Assembly: GCA_022705745.1 (NCBI GenBank)
Contig: JAKJDW010000006.1
Span: 1-64,000 of the forward strand
DNA from: Patescibacteria group bacterium
GTDB taxonomy: Bacteria > Patescibacteriota > Gracilibacteria > Absconditabacterales > Absconditicoccaceae
Length of the DNA stretch: 64,000 nucleotides
Reading direction: 5' to 3'
A model generated the notes under the pieces. That model did not search any database and was not told the DNA's origin. It was given only the letters and a program-made list of their open reading frames with translations. Shown piece after piece: positions 1 to 7,899 of this stretch (its first letter is position 1; every line of letters starts with the position of its first letter). Made by a program: the position numbers and the translations under genes.

Positions 1-105
1 TTTATTGCTGTATTAGCTGTAGCTAAGAAAATGGTCTATATTATGCGAGCTTTGCTCAAAAATAATACACAATTTGATCATAACTATTACAAATTGACAA
101 GTTAA
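1..105 (+). CDS. IS110-family transposase, C-terminal fragment
   Basis: The window opens inside a reading frame that ends at a TAA. The last 34 residues include AVLAVAKKMVYIMRALLKNN, which matches the usual end of IS110/IS116/IS902 transposases, where a conserved A-x-A-x-K-hydrophobic helix closes the protein. Only the tail is visible, so the DEDD catalytic domain and the serine motif cannot be checked. The stretch that follows has two inverted repeats and may be the element's right end. The identification rests on this short C-terminal resemblance. Confidence 0.5.
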   Translation, partial: FIAVLAVAKKMVYIMRALLKNNTQFDHNYYKLTS

Positions 106-153
106 GTTTCTTTATTCCTCTTGATTTTTCTTATAATAGGACTTTTCCCGAAA

Positions 154-187
154 GATCTCGAACAAAGTGAGATCCCGATCTATCGGG
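154..187. repeat. Two adjacent palindromes between transposase and nusA
   Basis: A GATCTC/GAGATC hairpin is followed directly by the palindrome CCCGAT-CT-ATCGGG. They lie between two converging genes and could be the end of the insertion sequence or a bidirectional terminator. The CCCGATnnATCGGG core resembles the CCCCGATAAATCGGGG core in the 43-kb intergenic repeats. Confidence 0.5.
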
Positions 188-233
188 AGAGGACTCCTTT
201 CAGTCGAAAAAGGGGGCTAATATTTTTTTGTGA

Positions 234-1268
234 TTATTTTAACTCTATTGCATATCAGGTAATTTGACTAGCTAGTCTTATGTTTGAAGCTCATCTTCAA
301 ATTGCTAATGCTTTTTGTGATTCATCTAGTGTAATATAAGCTTTTTTATCTTTTATTTCGATATTGTCTATTTGAGCTGGTTTCAAACATGCAGTAATTA
401 ATTTTATAGGGTCTTCTATTTTTTCTATATAATCTATTTTTTCTCAATCTAACAATGATAATACGGTATTGATTCTATCTCACTTATGTCAAACCATTAC
501 TCCTACAGGATCTATTTTTTCGTCTGTTGAGCTAACCATAATTTTTGTTTTTTTTCATGGTACTCTAACTACTTTTTCAATTATAACTAATCATTCTTCT
601 AGTTCCGGAACAATCTTTCTTAATATCGCTTCTATATAATCGGGAGAAGATTGGGTAATGTTTAACATAATACCTCAAGAGTCTTTTGAGATTTGTTTTA
701 ACAAAACAAAAACTTCTTCTCCAGGTTCATACATTCTGTTTGGAATTTGTCAATCTGGTAGCAAAACTACTGCCGCTCATTCTATATCTAATATTACACT
801 ATCTGCATGTACTCTAATTACTTTTGCTTTTAGGAGTTCGCCTTCTTTGTTTTGAAATTTTTCAAAGAATTTTTCTCTTTCTACATTTTTTAGTTGTTGT
901 TTGATCGTTTGGGCTGCTGCTTGAGATGCAATTCTGGATAGTTCCATACTTTTGGGAGTAACATCTATCAAAAGTTCTTCTCATTCTTTGATGTCTTTTC
1001 TGATTTCCTTGGCAGCTTTTAATCAAATTTCTGTGTCCTCATCTTCTATTTCGTCTTCTTTCTTTACTAGTAATTGTTTGTAAACTTTTACATTTCATTC
1101 ATTGTCTATACTTATTGCAATATTTGCTTTTTTGTGTTCAGGGTAATCTTTTCTAAATCATGATCTGATACCCATTTTTACAATTTCAAAAATTTGAAAC
1201 GCATCAAACTTGTAGTCTTCTACGAGTTGAGCAATAGCTACTTGGATACTTTTACCGTCTAATTTCAT
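234..1268 (-). CDS. nusA: Transcription termination/antitermination factor NusA
   Basis: A 344-residue NusA that binds RNA polymerase and nascent RNA and modulates pausing, termination and antitermination. Domain order: N-terminal polymerase-binding domain (about 1-125), S1 domain (about 130-200), then two KH domains. The last KH carries ALAIGRGASNIRLASQ, with UGA coding glycine in the GxxG region. The protein stops right after the second KH domain, so it lacks the acidic repeats of gamma-proteobacterial NusA, as in most other phyla. The start is the ATG that gives the usual MKLDG-type beginning. A bidirectional terminator lies upstream, so it is probably transcribed alone. Confidence 0.95.
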
Positions 1269-1388
1269 GGAAAATTTTAGTAAAAAATAAAATGAGAATA
1301 TTACAATTCTCATTAAAATCAATGTAATGATAAAAAAACGATTTTCAATAGATTTTTTTAATGGAATTAGATTTTAAATAATTAATAT

Positions 1389-1420
1389 AAAAAATCCTAC
1401 ATGATTAGCAGGATTTTTTT
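1389..1420. terminator. Bidirectional rho-independent terminator
   Basis: AAAAAATCCT and AGGATTTTTT form a stem with an 11-nt loop, and there are T/A tracts on both sides. It separates the minus-strand accessory unit ending at 1494 from nusA. Confidence 0.8.
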
Positions 1421-1493
1421 GTAAATGTGGTTTAAGGATCATTGTGTCGGTAAAAATATAGTTGTTACATTAATTTAATATTAATATTATTTA

Positions 1494-2303
1494 CTATTTA
1501 TTTTTTATTATTTTTGTTTGCTCAAGAGTATTTATAATAAACTCTTTAACTTTATCTTTATCAGGATATCATCCTCGATAGGCAGTTTCATTACTATCTT
1601 CTCCATAATTTATATTTCCTGCCCGTCATCAGAACTCTTTATGGAGAGTTTCACAAAGAATTCAGTTTCCATAAAAATTAACTTCTCAATTATCAGATAA
1701 AATTAAGAGATTGCTATAGCTACCATATAATTTGTCTGCGTAGATGGAAGTTTTACTATGAGTAGAATTTATGATCAAAAGATCTCCATCAAGGAGAATT
1801 TCTTTTTTATTTATTGCTTTTTGAGCTTCTTTTTCGTGTTGAGAATTTATACCTTGAGCCCTCCTATCAAGAGAACGAATATAATCAATATGTCTCCATT
1901 GTTCTTCAGGATTAGTTATTCAACATTGTTCTAATGTTCTAATGATTTCAGGGATATAGCCACGGTCATTTGCAGCAATTAGTTCATCCTCAAGGCTTGG
2001 TTCAACTCCAATTAATTTTAGAACTTGTGAAATTGAGGCTGGGTTTTTAGCAGATTCTCCGTGATGATCTATAGATAACACTTGTTTAAATTTTCATTCT
2101 CCAGCACCACTTAATTCAATAGCGACTGCCTGTTTTCCATTTTGGAGAATCTCTAAAATTTCATTTTCATAATCTTTAACAGAAGCTCTCCATCATAAAT
2201 TTTTATCAATATGAGGAATTCAATATTTTTCTAATTTTTTTTTAATTTGTTGCATTTCTGCATCTTGTCCTCAAAGTAGAAATACTTTTTCTTTATTCTC
2301 CAT
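1494..2303 (-). CDS. DHH-like conserved protein, paralogue A
   Basis: A 269-residue protein, paralogous to the gene at 3801-4568. It begins MENKEKVFLLCGQDAEMQ, has a VLSIDHHGES motif near residue 75 and then AANDRGYIP. The DHH motif and the 'xGGxDxEM' opening recall a poorly characterised family related to DHH phosphoesterases; I cannot confirm the other metal-binding aspartates. UGA codes glycine at several positions. It follows the KH protein at 2366-3376 by 62 bp and is probably co-transcribed from the conserved promoter at 3683-3730. No specific reaction can be assigned. Confidence 0.75.
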
Positions 2304-2365
2304 TTTGTAATAATAATGTAAAATATTTTGAGTAAATGAGAAATGTATAAGATATGTGTTCTTTA

Positions 2366-3376
2366 TTATTCAATCATAATCCTACATTTCAGCTTTTCAC
2401 AAAGTGATTTGATATTTGATCATCCTTTCCCTATTACTAATCACTTATATTCACTAGGAATTTTAATTTTTATAAATGATTTCCCTTGAATAGCATTGGT
2501 GTCTATTAGTACAACAGAGTAGGTGTGGGTGATGTTTCTTCTATAATCTTGAGTACAGGCTATTCTTTTTTGTGCGATGATAAGATAATTTTCTGGAATA
2601 TCATATTCGTGAAAATCTTCAGGTCATCATCATATATCTACTATTGAGATAAATCCATTTTTTTGAGATTTTATATGTTCATCCATTCTTTTTACTCTTC
2701 TTTGTTTAAGCTCGTGTTTAGCTTTTTCAATAATGTCTTTTACTTCTTTGATTTCATTTGGTGAGATTATTTCTTTTTCTTGCATTTCTCAGGTCCAAAT
2801 AATTTGCCATGATGATGAATTATCTGATGATACTATGCCAAATTTTTCTTTTTCATCCTTGTCCATACGACATTGTATGAGCAAAGGTGCTTTGGTAGAA
2901 ATAACTTGAGGTGATGGTTTGGAAATAATATAACGATTTCTGCTAGCAAATCATGATCTTCCTTGATGAGTTAGTGTGTATCATCGTTCTTGAAGTATAT
3001 CAGCTAATTCATTTTTGTCTGCAGAAATACATGGCCATTCAGATTCTAATGATTTAATTTCAAGTTTGTTATCACTTTCAATACCAGTTACATTGTAGTA
3101 ACAAGATGATTCATAATCAGTTGGACTATAATCTCGTTGTGAAATAAGCCAAATGTTTTTTCAAATAAGGTTTTTCATATCTTCATTACTTAAAATTTTT
3201 GGTGTTGTTCAAAAATCGAGATTACGCAAGAGTTCGTCATTTTTATTTGATTTTTCTCATAATGACTCATTCGTTGTTTCATCTACTTCTTTTGTTTCCT
3301 TAGTAGTATCAACTTCTGAAGAAGTGATTTCATTATTAACAAGTTCCTTGTCTAAATTTAAGTTTTCTTTTTCCAT
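2366..3376 (-). CDS. MEKENLNL-family protein with C-terminal KH domain
   Basis: A 336-residue protein in two parts. The first 45 residues are an acidic, T/E/N-rich, probably disordered tail starting MEKENLNL. The last 40 residues contain VIGKGGSNIKSL, a good KH-domain GxxG signature (two of its glycines are UGA), so nucleic-acid binding is likely. The middle is not recognised. The gene at 6539-7045 has the same N-terminus and a similar upstream region, so the two are a paralogous pair. It is first in a unit with the DHH-like gene at 1494-2303, behind a 306-bp leader. Confidence 0.75.
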
Positions 3377-3682
3377 TTTATTGTTTTTTAAAAAGTAAAT
3401 TTTTAGATTTTTAACAGTTTTTTTGTTTAGTTTTTTGTTTACCTGACATCTGATGGGAACAGAAGCTCTTGCAATCCGTCGCAGATACACTTCTCTAACC
3501 GATGATGTCTTGAATATTTGAGTTTATTAGCTCCGTTATAAGAAGGATCTGAGGATATTCCTTTTATATTTGCTTATCTATAGAGATACAATAGACAGCA
3601 CTAGAACCTTCTTATTTTTAATTTAGTAACTTATTTTTTTCATATTCTTTCAATATTTTCGTTTGTTTTTATTTTAACACTC
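3377..3682 (-). promoter_or_regulatory. Long structured 5' leader of the KH-domain gene
   Basis: These 306 bp hold no convincing gene. On the minus strand they form the untranslated leader between the conserved promoter and the ATG. ATAAGAAGG near 3537-3545 can pair with CCTTCTTAT near 3610-3619, closing a domain with smaller hairpins. The layout resembles the leader duplicated at 4921-5245 and 7050-7374, though the sequence differs. Confidence 0.45.
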
Positions 3683-3730
3683 ATATTATATTAAACAAAT
3701 CTGTGAAAAATATTGACAAAGTTGTGAAAA
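3683..3730 (-). promoter_or_regulatory. Conserved promoter/operator motif, copy 1
   Basis: Read on the minus strand, two TTTTCACA repeats 21 bp apart flank a TTGTCA box, followed by an AT-rich -10 region ending near TATAAT-like sequence. The same arrangement occurs at 5198, 5844, 6387 and 7327. A 21-bp spacing is two helical turns, which suits a dimeric regulator on one face of the DNA. Confidence 0.6.
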
Positions 3731-3732
3731 AC

Positions 3733-3764
3733 AAAAAGCTATCTAAAATAATAAGTAGCTTTTT
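3733..3764 (-). terminator. Rho-independent terminator
   Basis: AAAAAGCTA and TAGCTTTTT form a stem with a 14-nt loop and a T tract in minus-strand sense. It ends the transcript carrying the genes at 4637-4912 and 3801-4568. Confidence 0.75.
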
Positions 3765-3800
3765 GTTGTAAATAAATTTTATACAAATACTTTTTATAAA

Positions 3801-4568
3801 TTATTCCTTTTTACTATTTGCATATTCCCTCACAAATACTTCAAGTTCTTCTAAATTTGGGTTTCATCCCCAATAACAAGTTGGTATACTATCTACTAAT
3901 AATCAATCTCAACCAATCCATCCTCATGGAAATTTTTCATTGATTTTTTGTACAAGTTCTTTGTTATCAAAAACATTTACTTCTCCATCTCTAGAGATAA
4001 TAACTAATCCATTGTATTCTCCTGGGTTTAATCGGTGTATTGGAGCACATTTAGAATGAGACATTTTTACAATAGTAATATCTCAAATAACCTCACGATT
4101 GTTTCGAGCAGATTTTGCTTCAGCCACCATTTCTTCGCTAATATTTTGGTTATCAAAAATCTTTTTAGATTCACCTATAACATCTTCTTTAGTAAAACCT
4201 GCACGAAGCATTGCTTTTGGTCATCATGCATCTATTGCAGCTATCATTTCTTCATCTCTACTTGGTTTTAATCCGAGTAAATCGAGAATTTGTAAAATAG
4301 ATGCTTTCTCGAGAGCTCTTTCTCCATGATGATCAATACTCATAACATTCGCATATTCACCTTCACCAGCACCAGTAAGTTCAATAGCTACAGGCTGTTT
4401 TCATTCAGCTATAAGCTGTTTAATTTCTTCTGCATAGTCTTCTACTTTTGCTCATCGACCAAGTCACTTGTCAATATAAGGGACTTGTTCTTTGTCTAAA
4501 ATACTTTTAATGTGTTGCATTTCTGCATCTTGTCCTCAAAGGAGGAATACTTTTTCTTTTTTTTCCAT
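3801..4568 (-). CDS. DHH-like conserved protein, paralogue B
   Basis: A 255-residue paralogue of the gene at 1494-2303. It begins MEKKEKVFLLGGQDAEMQ and carries VMSIDHHGERAL near residue 77 and SIPTCYWGGNP near the C-terminus. The shared features are the GGQDxEM opening, a conserved ELTGAGE segment and the DHH motif. They suggest a DHH-phosphoesterase-like fold, but this is inference. It lies 68 bp behind the small zinc-ribbon gene and is probably in the same transcript, behind the duplicated leader. Confidence 0.75.
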
Positions 4569-4636
4569 TTTTTAATAAATTATAGTATAAAATAAGTTTT
4601 TAAACTCTGTTACAATAGTTTTTTTGTTTTTGATTT

Positions 4637-4912
4637 TTATTTTTCAATACCGTCACATTTTTTTTGGTAATGTTTACAATTCAAACATTCAGATATTCTT
4701 GCTTGAGTTTTACATTTAGCAATATCTTCAAATAATTTTTTATTGGGACCATTTGGATTGAGTTCACAGTTTTTTTCATGCAAAATTAATGCATCTCTAG
4801 ACTTTAATATACTTCATTGATGGTAATAACTTCACGGATCATAATGTCATTGAATTGTTTTCCCACAATGTTGGCAATTGAGTTCTTCACGATATTCATC
4901 TAAAGTGTTCAT
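4637..4912 (-). CDS. Small zinc-ribbon-like protein
   Basis: A 91-residue protein with two cysteine clusters: CQHCG near residue 13 and a C-terminal CLNCKHYQKKC. A third Cys-rich stretch (HEKNCELN) lies between. This pattern suggests one or two zinc sites and a nucleic-acid or protein-binding role. Under standard code the gene is invisible because UGA codes glycine at least four times. It is the first gene behind the duplicated leader at 4921-5245 and is followed by DHH-like paralogue B. Confidence 0.65.
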
Positions 4913-4920
4913 TTTATAAT

Positions 4921-5245
4921 TTTTTTAAAAAGTAAAATTTTAGATTGTTAATAGTTTTTTTTGTTTTTGATTTTTGTTTTTGATTTTTGTTGTACATCAT
5001 ATCTAAGAAATACAAAGATAGATAGTAAAATAAAATATTTAAGATCTTAATTGCATACAAGACTGTTGATAATACTATACAAACAGTCTTATACTATTTA
5101 TATATGTAGTTAGGAGATATTACTCCATCAAGGCATCTCGTTCTCAAGAAATACAAGAGAAGAGGCAACTACATCTGTCTTTTTATTTTGACGACTACAG
5201 TATAATAAAATAATCTGTGAAAAACATTGACAAGTTTGTGAAAAA
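4921..5245 (-). repeat. 325-bp duplicated leader, copy 1
   Basis: This stretch matches 7050-7374 at a constant offset of 2129 bp with only a few substitutions. In minus-strand sense it runs from the conserved promoter to just upstream of an ATG. TGTAGTT near 5105 and AACTACA near 5171 can close a domain containing smaller hairpins (GGAG/CTCC, CTCGTTCTC/GAGAAGAG). It holds no gene and is probably a regulatory 5' leader. Confidence 0.75.
5198..5244 (-). promoter_or_regulatory. Conserved promoter/operator motif, copy 2
   Basis: Same arrangement as copy 1: TTTTCACA repeated with a 21-bp period around TTGTCA, then TATTATACT. It drives the duplicated leader and the zinc-ribbon/DHH-like unit. Confidence 0.6.
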
Positions 5246-5246
5246 A

Positions 5247-5278
5247 TAAAAAACCCATCTAGAATTCAGGATGGGTTA
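5247..5278 (-). terminator. Rho-independent terminator after the lipoprotein gene
   Basis: AACCCATC and GATGGGTT pair around a 10-nt loop, followed in minus-strand sense by TTTTTATTTTTT. Confidence 0.8.
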
Positions 5279-5346
5279 GTTTGTCATTGTTTACTACCTG
5301 TCAGTGACACGCAGGAGTCTTTTTGTACGCGGACTAGGCGGTTGTA

Positions 5347-5390
5347 TATACTGGCTATCGCCGATCTTCGTGGGTATACACCACTGCAGG
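5347..5390 (-). repeat. 44-bp structured 3'-UTR element, copy 1
   Basis: The sequence from TATACTGGCTATCG to CCACTGCAGG recurs at 5975-6018 with about five differences. Both copies lie downstream of a small minus-strand gene and upstream of a terminator. In minus-strand sense GTATACC near one end can pair with (G)GTATAC-like sequence at the other. Confidence 0.65.
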
Positions 5391-5431
5391 TCTATTCCAA
5401 CCCCTGGGTTGGTACCAAGCCTAGAAGTATC

Positions 5432-5767
5432 TTAATATTGCTCCAGCACTTTTATGGGTGCTGTAGTTTTAAATTCCTTTTTGTTTCCAGACAGTAGTTT
5501 ATTTTCATAAACTCTGCTGGATCCACCATTCATAGAATGGTGGAATTTATTTTTCGAATACCACTCAAGGGTATCGTTGTGTTGGGGATAGAACACAACG
5601 AACTTAATGTAGTGTCTACGATTTTTGACAGCTTCAAGGCTGTCTTTTAATGCTATGGAGTCCAAAGGGCTTTCTTTGCTGTTTGTACAATTTGTTGTAC
5701 ATGCAGTCATTGCAACAAGACCAAAGACAAGACCAAAGACCAAAAAATTTTTAATTTTTATTTTCAT
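5432..5767 (-). CDS. Small secreted lipoprotein
   Basis: A 111-residue protein with a signal peptide: MKIKIKNF, a hydrophobic stretch, then LVAMTAC, a fair lipobox with lipidated Cys near residue 23. Lgt, encoded at 26454, would supply the diacylglyceryl group. The mature part is not recognised. None of its five glycines is UGA, and the region is richer in G+C than its neighbours. It therefore reads equally well under the standard code, which suggests recent acquisition. It has its own copy of the conserved promoter and ends in TAA. Confidence 0.7.
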   Translation of the reverse strand: MKIKIKNFLVFGLVFGLVAMTACTTNCTNSKESPLDSIALKDSLEAVKNRRHYIKFVVFYPQHNDTLEWYSKNKFHHSMNGGSSRVYENKLLSGNKKEFKTTAPIKVLEQY

Positions 5768-5843
5768 TTCATTTGTGTTCGGTATTAAACCCCCGTCCCC
5801 GGCTTTATAGTTTTATTTTTATTTTTATTTTTATTTACAACTA

Positions 5844-5890
5844 CAGTATAATAAAATAATCTGTGAAAAATATTGACAAAGTTGTGAAAA
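5844..5890 (-). promoter_or_regulatory. Conserved promoter/operator motif, copy 3
   Basis: Near-identical to the motif at 7327-7373. It lies 77 bp upstream of the lipoprotein ATG. Confidence 0.6.
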
Positions 5891-5895
5891 TGAGA

Positions 5896-5920
5896 AAGCC
5901 ACCCGAAATGCAGGTGGCTT
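5896..5920 (-). terminator. Terminator-like hairpin
   Basis: AAGCCACC pairs with GGTGGCTT. The U tract in minus-strand sense is interrupted (TTTCTCATTTTC). It follows the 6029-6190 gene and its 44-bp 3' element. Confidence 0.55.
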
Positions 5921-5974
5921 AATATAATTTCAATTATATTGATCCCAAAAGAAACACAATTGGGATTCAAAATG

Positions 5975-6018
5975 TATACTGACTATCGTCGATCTTCGTG
6001 GGTATACGCCACTGCAGG
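5975..6018 (-). repeat. 44-bp structured 3'-UTR element, copy 2
   Basis: Second copy of the 5347-5390 element, here bounded by GTATAC at both ends. It starts about 10 bp after the stop of the 6029-6190 gene. Confidence 0.65.
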
Positions 6019-6028
6019 ACTTTGAGAG

Positions 6029-6190
6029 TTACCATCTACCATAGAGCATCCCGTGGTGGACGCCCTTTTTGATGGCTTCCTGGATCTCTTTGTCATAATT
6101 TCTTTTGTGAGCCCAATTACGGGCACTACTTTCTTCCCCTACAGAGGCATATTTGCCCCCTTTGGGGTAATCTTTTTTTGCTCTGCACAT
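6029..6190 (-). CDS. Small basic protein of unknown function
   Basis: A 53-residue protein, MCRAKKDYPKGGKYA at the start and HGMLYGRW at the end, ending in TAA. An in-frame TAA lies 13 bp upstream, which fixes the start. It is rich in Lys, Arg and His. Its six glycines use GGN only, never UGA, and the local G+C is higher than average, as for the lipoprotein next to it. A different frame upstream (6139-6351, GTG start) encodes a hydrophobic segment and could be a separate gene or a decayed N-terminus. No function can be named. Confidence 0.5.
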   Translation of the reverse strand: MCRAKKDYPKGGKYASVGEESSARNWAHKRNYDKEIQEAIKKGVHHGMLYGRW

Positions 6191-6538
6191 TTTTTTTGTT
6201 TTTTAGTTTGCCTACTCTTTGATGGGATTTTCGGCTTACTCCTACTATCTTCAGTAGATAGTACTGTATGCCAGATTAGAAATTTTATCAAGCAAATGGT
6301 AAGAAAAACAAACCACAGGATATTTATAACCTGACACAGAGTACTATCCACTGATGATAATAATTTTTGTTTTTATTTTACTACTACTATATAATATAAT
6401 AATCTATGAAAGATGTTGATAAATCTGTAAAAAACACTTATTGCATCTAATTTGATTAATTTTTATGGAATAGACCTAATATTTTGTGTAATCTATTTTA
6501 CTAATTTTTAAAAAGTATAGTTTAATAAGTATAAATAG
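6191..6538 (-). other. Leader and promoter region without a firm gene
   Basis: Between the small gene at 6029-6190 and the stop of the 6539-7045 gene there is the conserved promoter, a TACTATCT/AGATAGTA hairpin near 6243-6263, and an open frame (6139-6351) with one predicted transmembrane segment whose reality is uncertain. Confidence 0.4.
6387..6435 (-). promoter_or_regulatory. Conserved promoter/operator motif, copy 4 (diverged)
   Basis: Shows the same layout as the other copies, with several substitutions (TTTTTACAG and CTTTCATAG in place of the TTTTCACA repeats). Confidence 0.45.
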
Positions 6539-7045
6539 TTAAAAATATCTTTGAATCTCACGAGCATTGTCTATCTCATAACCAACAATATTTAATATTT
6601 TATTAATTATATTTTCACCTATACTTTCAGGCCTTCGTTCAAAATAACTAAGCCCAACGACTATTTCTTTGTCTTTACAGGTTAGTTTAAGACGATTATC
6701 AGAAAGGCGTTCAACCGTGATAAGTAAATAAACATTGTAATCATAATCCCATGCATATTCTTTAGGAAATGCAACATCATATGTAGCTCCAATTATTTTT
6801 ATATATCATGTACCACCATGATTTGGATTTCTCCTCATTATATTTGCGTAGTAAATTTTTTCAATTTTTTTAGTTTCTAGTGAATCATTCAATTCTTCCG
6901 CAGTTTTTATCCCAACATTATCAATTTGACTTTCAATGGAATTATAATCCGTTTTTTCTACTTCAGAATTAGCTTCGGGCTTGATTTTAGAATTATTTTT
7001 ATCATTAAAATCCCCATTTTGTAAATTTAAGTTTTCTTTTTCCAT
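6539..7045 (-). CDS. MEKENLNL-family protein, short paralogue
   Basis: A 168-residue protein whose first eight residues (MEKENLNL) and disordered N/E/K-rich tail match the KH protein at 2366-3376. The last 90 residues look folded, with HGGTGYIKIIGATY and a C-terminal INKILNIVGYEIDNA, but no KH GxxG motif is visible. It sits directly behind the second copy of the duplicated leader. Function unknown; the shared N-terminus and shared regulatory sequence suggest a role in the same system. Confidence 0.7.
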
Positions 7046-7049
7046 TTTT

Positions 7050-7374
7050 TTATTTTTAAAAAGTAAAATTTTAGAGTTTTAATAGTTTTTTTGATTTTTT
7101 TTTTGTTTTTGATTTTTGTTGTACATCATATCTAAGAAATACAAAGATAGATGGTGAAATAAAATATTTAAGATCTTAATTGCATACAAGACTGTTGATA
7201 ATACTATACAAACAGTCTTATACTATTTATATATGTAGTTAGGAGATATTACTCCATCAAGGCATCTCGTTCTCAAGAAATACAAGAGAAGAGGCAACTA
7301 CATCTGTCTTTTTATTTTGACGACTACAGTATAATAAAATAATCTGTGAAAAATATTGACAAAGTTGTGAAAAT
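7050..7374 (-). repeat. 325-bp duplicated leader, copy 2
   Basis: Counterpart of 4921-5245. The high identity of non-coding sequence placed in front of unrelated genes points to recent duplication or to selection on an RNA structure. Confidence 0.75.
7327..7373 (-). promoter_or_regulatory. Conserved promoter/operator motif, copy 5
   Basis: TTTTCACA repeats with a 21-bp period around TTGTCA, followed by TTTTATTATACTG in minus-strand sense. It begins only 8 bp after the stop codon of the 7382-7753 gene. Confidence 0.6.
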
Positions 7375-7381
7375 TTTTGTT

Positions 7382-7753
7382 CTATATTTTTTTCGCCAAT
7401 ATTTCTAGAAGAGACTTCATGTTTTGTATTAGATCTATCATCTCATCAGATTTTCAAAAAATGATTTTTGACTTAAAATCATTCAATAAGCCTGATATAG
7501 TATCGATAATTTCTATAATTTCTTTTGATGATTTAATCTTATCTATATCTATATCAGATAAGGTAGCGATGATTTCATCTAATTGTTCCTCTTCTTTGGG
7601 AGAAAGAATATCGATTTGAGCTTCTAGATCTTTGAAGTGGGAAAATATTTGGCGTATATCTTCCAATGCTTCTCAGATGTCGTTTTCTTGAAGCTCTTTT
7701 TCCATGTCGTTGATAAGTATGCGACAAGTGTTAAGTAATTGTTCCTTGTTCAT
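7382..7753 (-). CDS. Small helical/coiled-coil protein
   Basis: A 123-residue, acidic, strongly helical protein starting MNKEQLLNTCRILIND, with heptad-like LSPKEEEQLDEIIATLSDIDID and a C-terminal SLLEILAKKI. One UGA codes glycine in DIGEALEDI. No known family is recognised. It stands alone between the terminator of the STAND NTPase gene and the promoter at 7327, so it is probably transcribed separately. Confidence 0.65.
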
Positions 7754-7802
7754 TGTAATATCATAAAACAAATAAAAATAAACTTTAATCTTCGTAGATA
7801 TA

Positions 7803-7837
7803 TAAAAAAAACCTTACGAATTTTTGATGTCGTAGGG
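7803..7837 (-). terminator. Rho-independent terminator after the STAND NTPase
   Basis: In minus-strand sense CCCTACGA pairs with TCGTAAGG, followed by eight T residues. It lies 63 bp after the TAA of the NTPase gene. Confidence 0.8.
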
Positions 7838-7899
7838 AGTATAGTATTTTTATTTGTGAATAAGACGGACAAAGTTGGGAAAAATTATATTTTAGTTTG

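Noticed and set aside
5785-5970. 61-codon open frame on the minus strand
   Set aside because: It covers a terminator, the conserved promoter motif and a low-complexity TTTTTA repeat.
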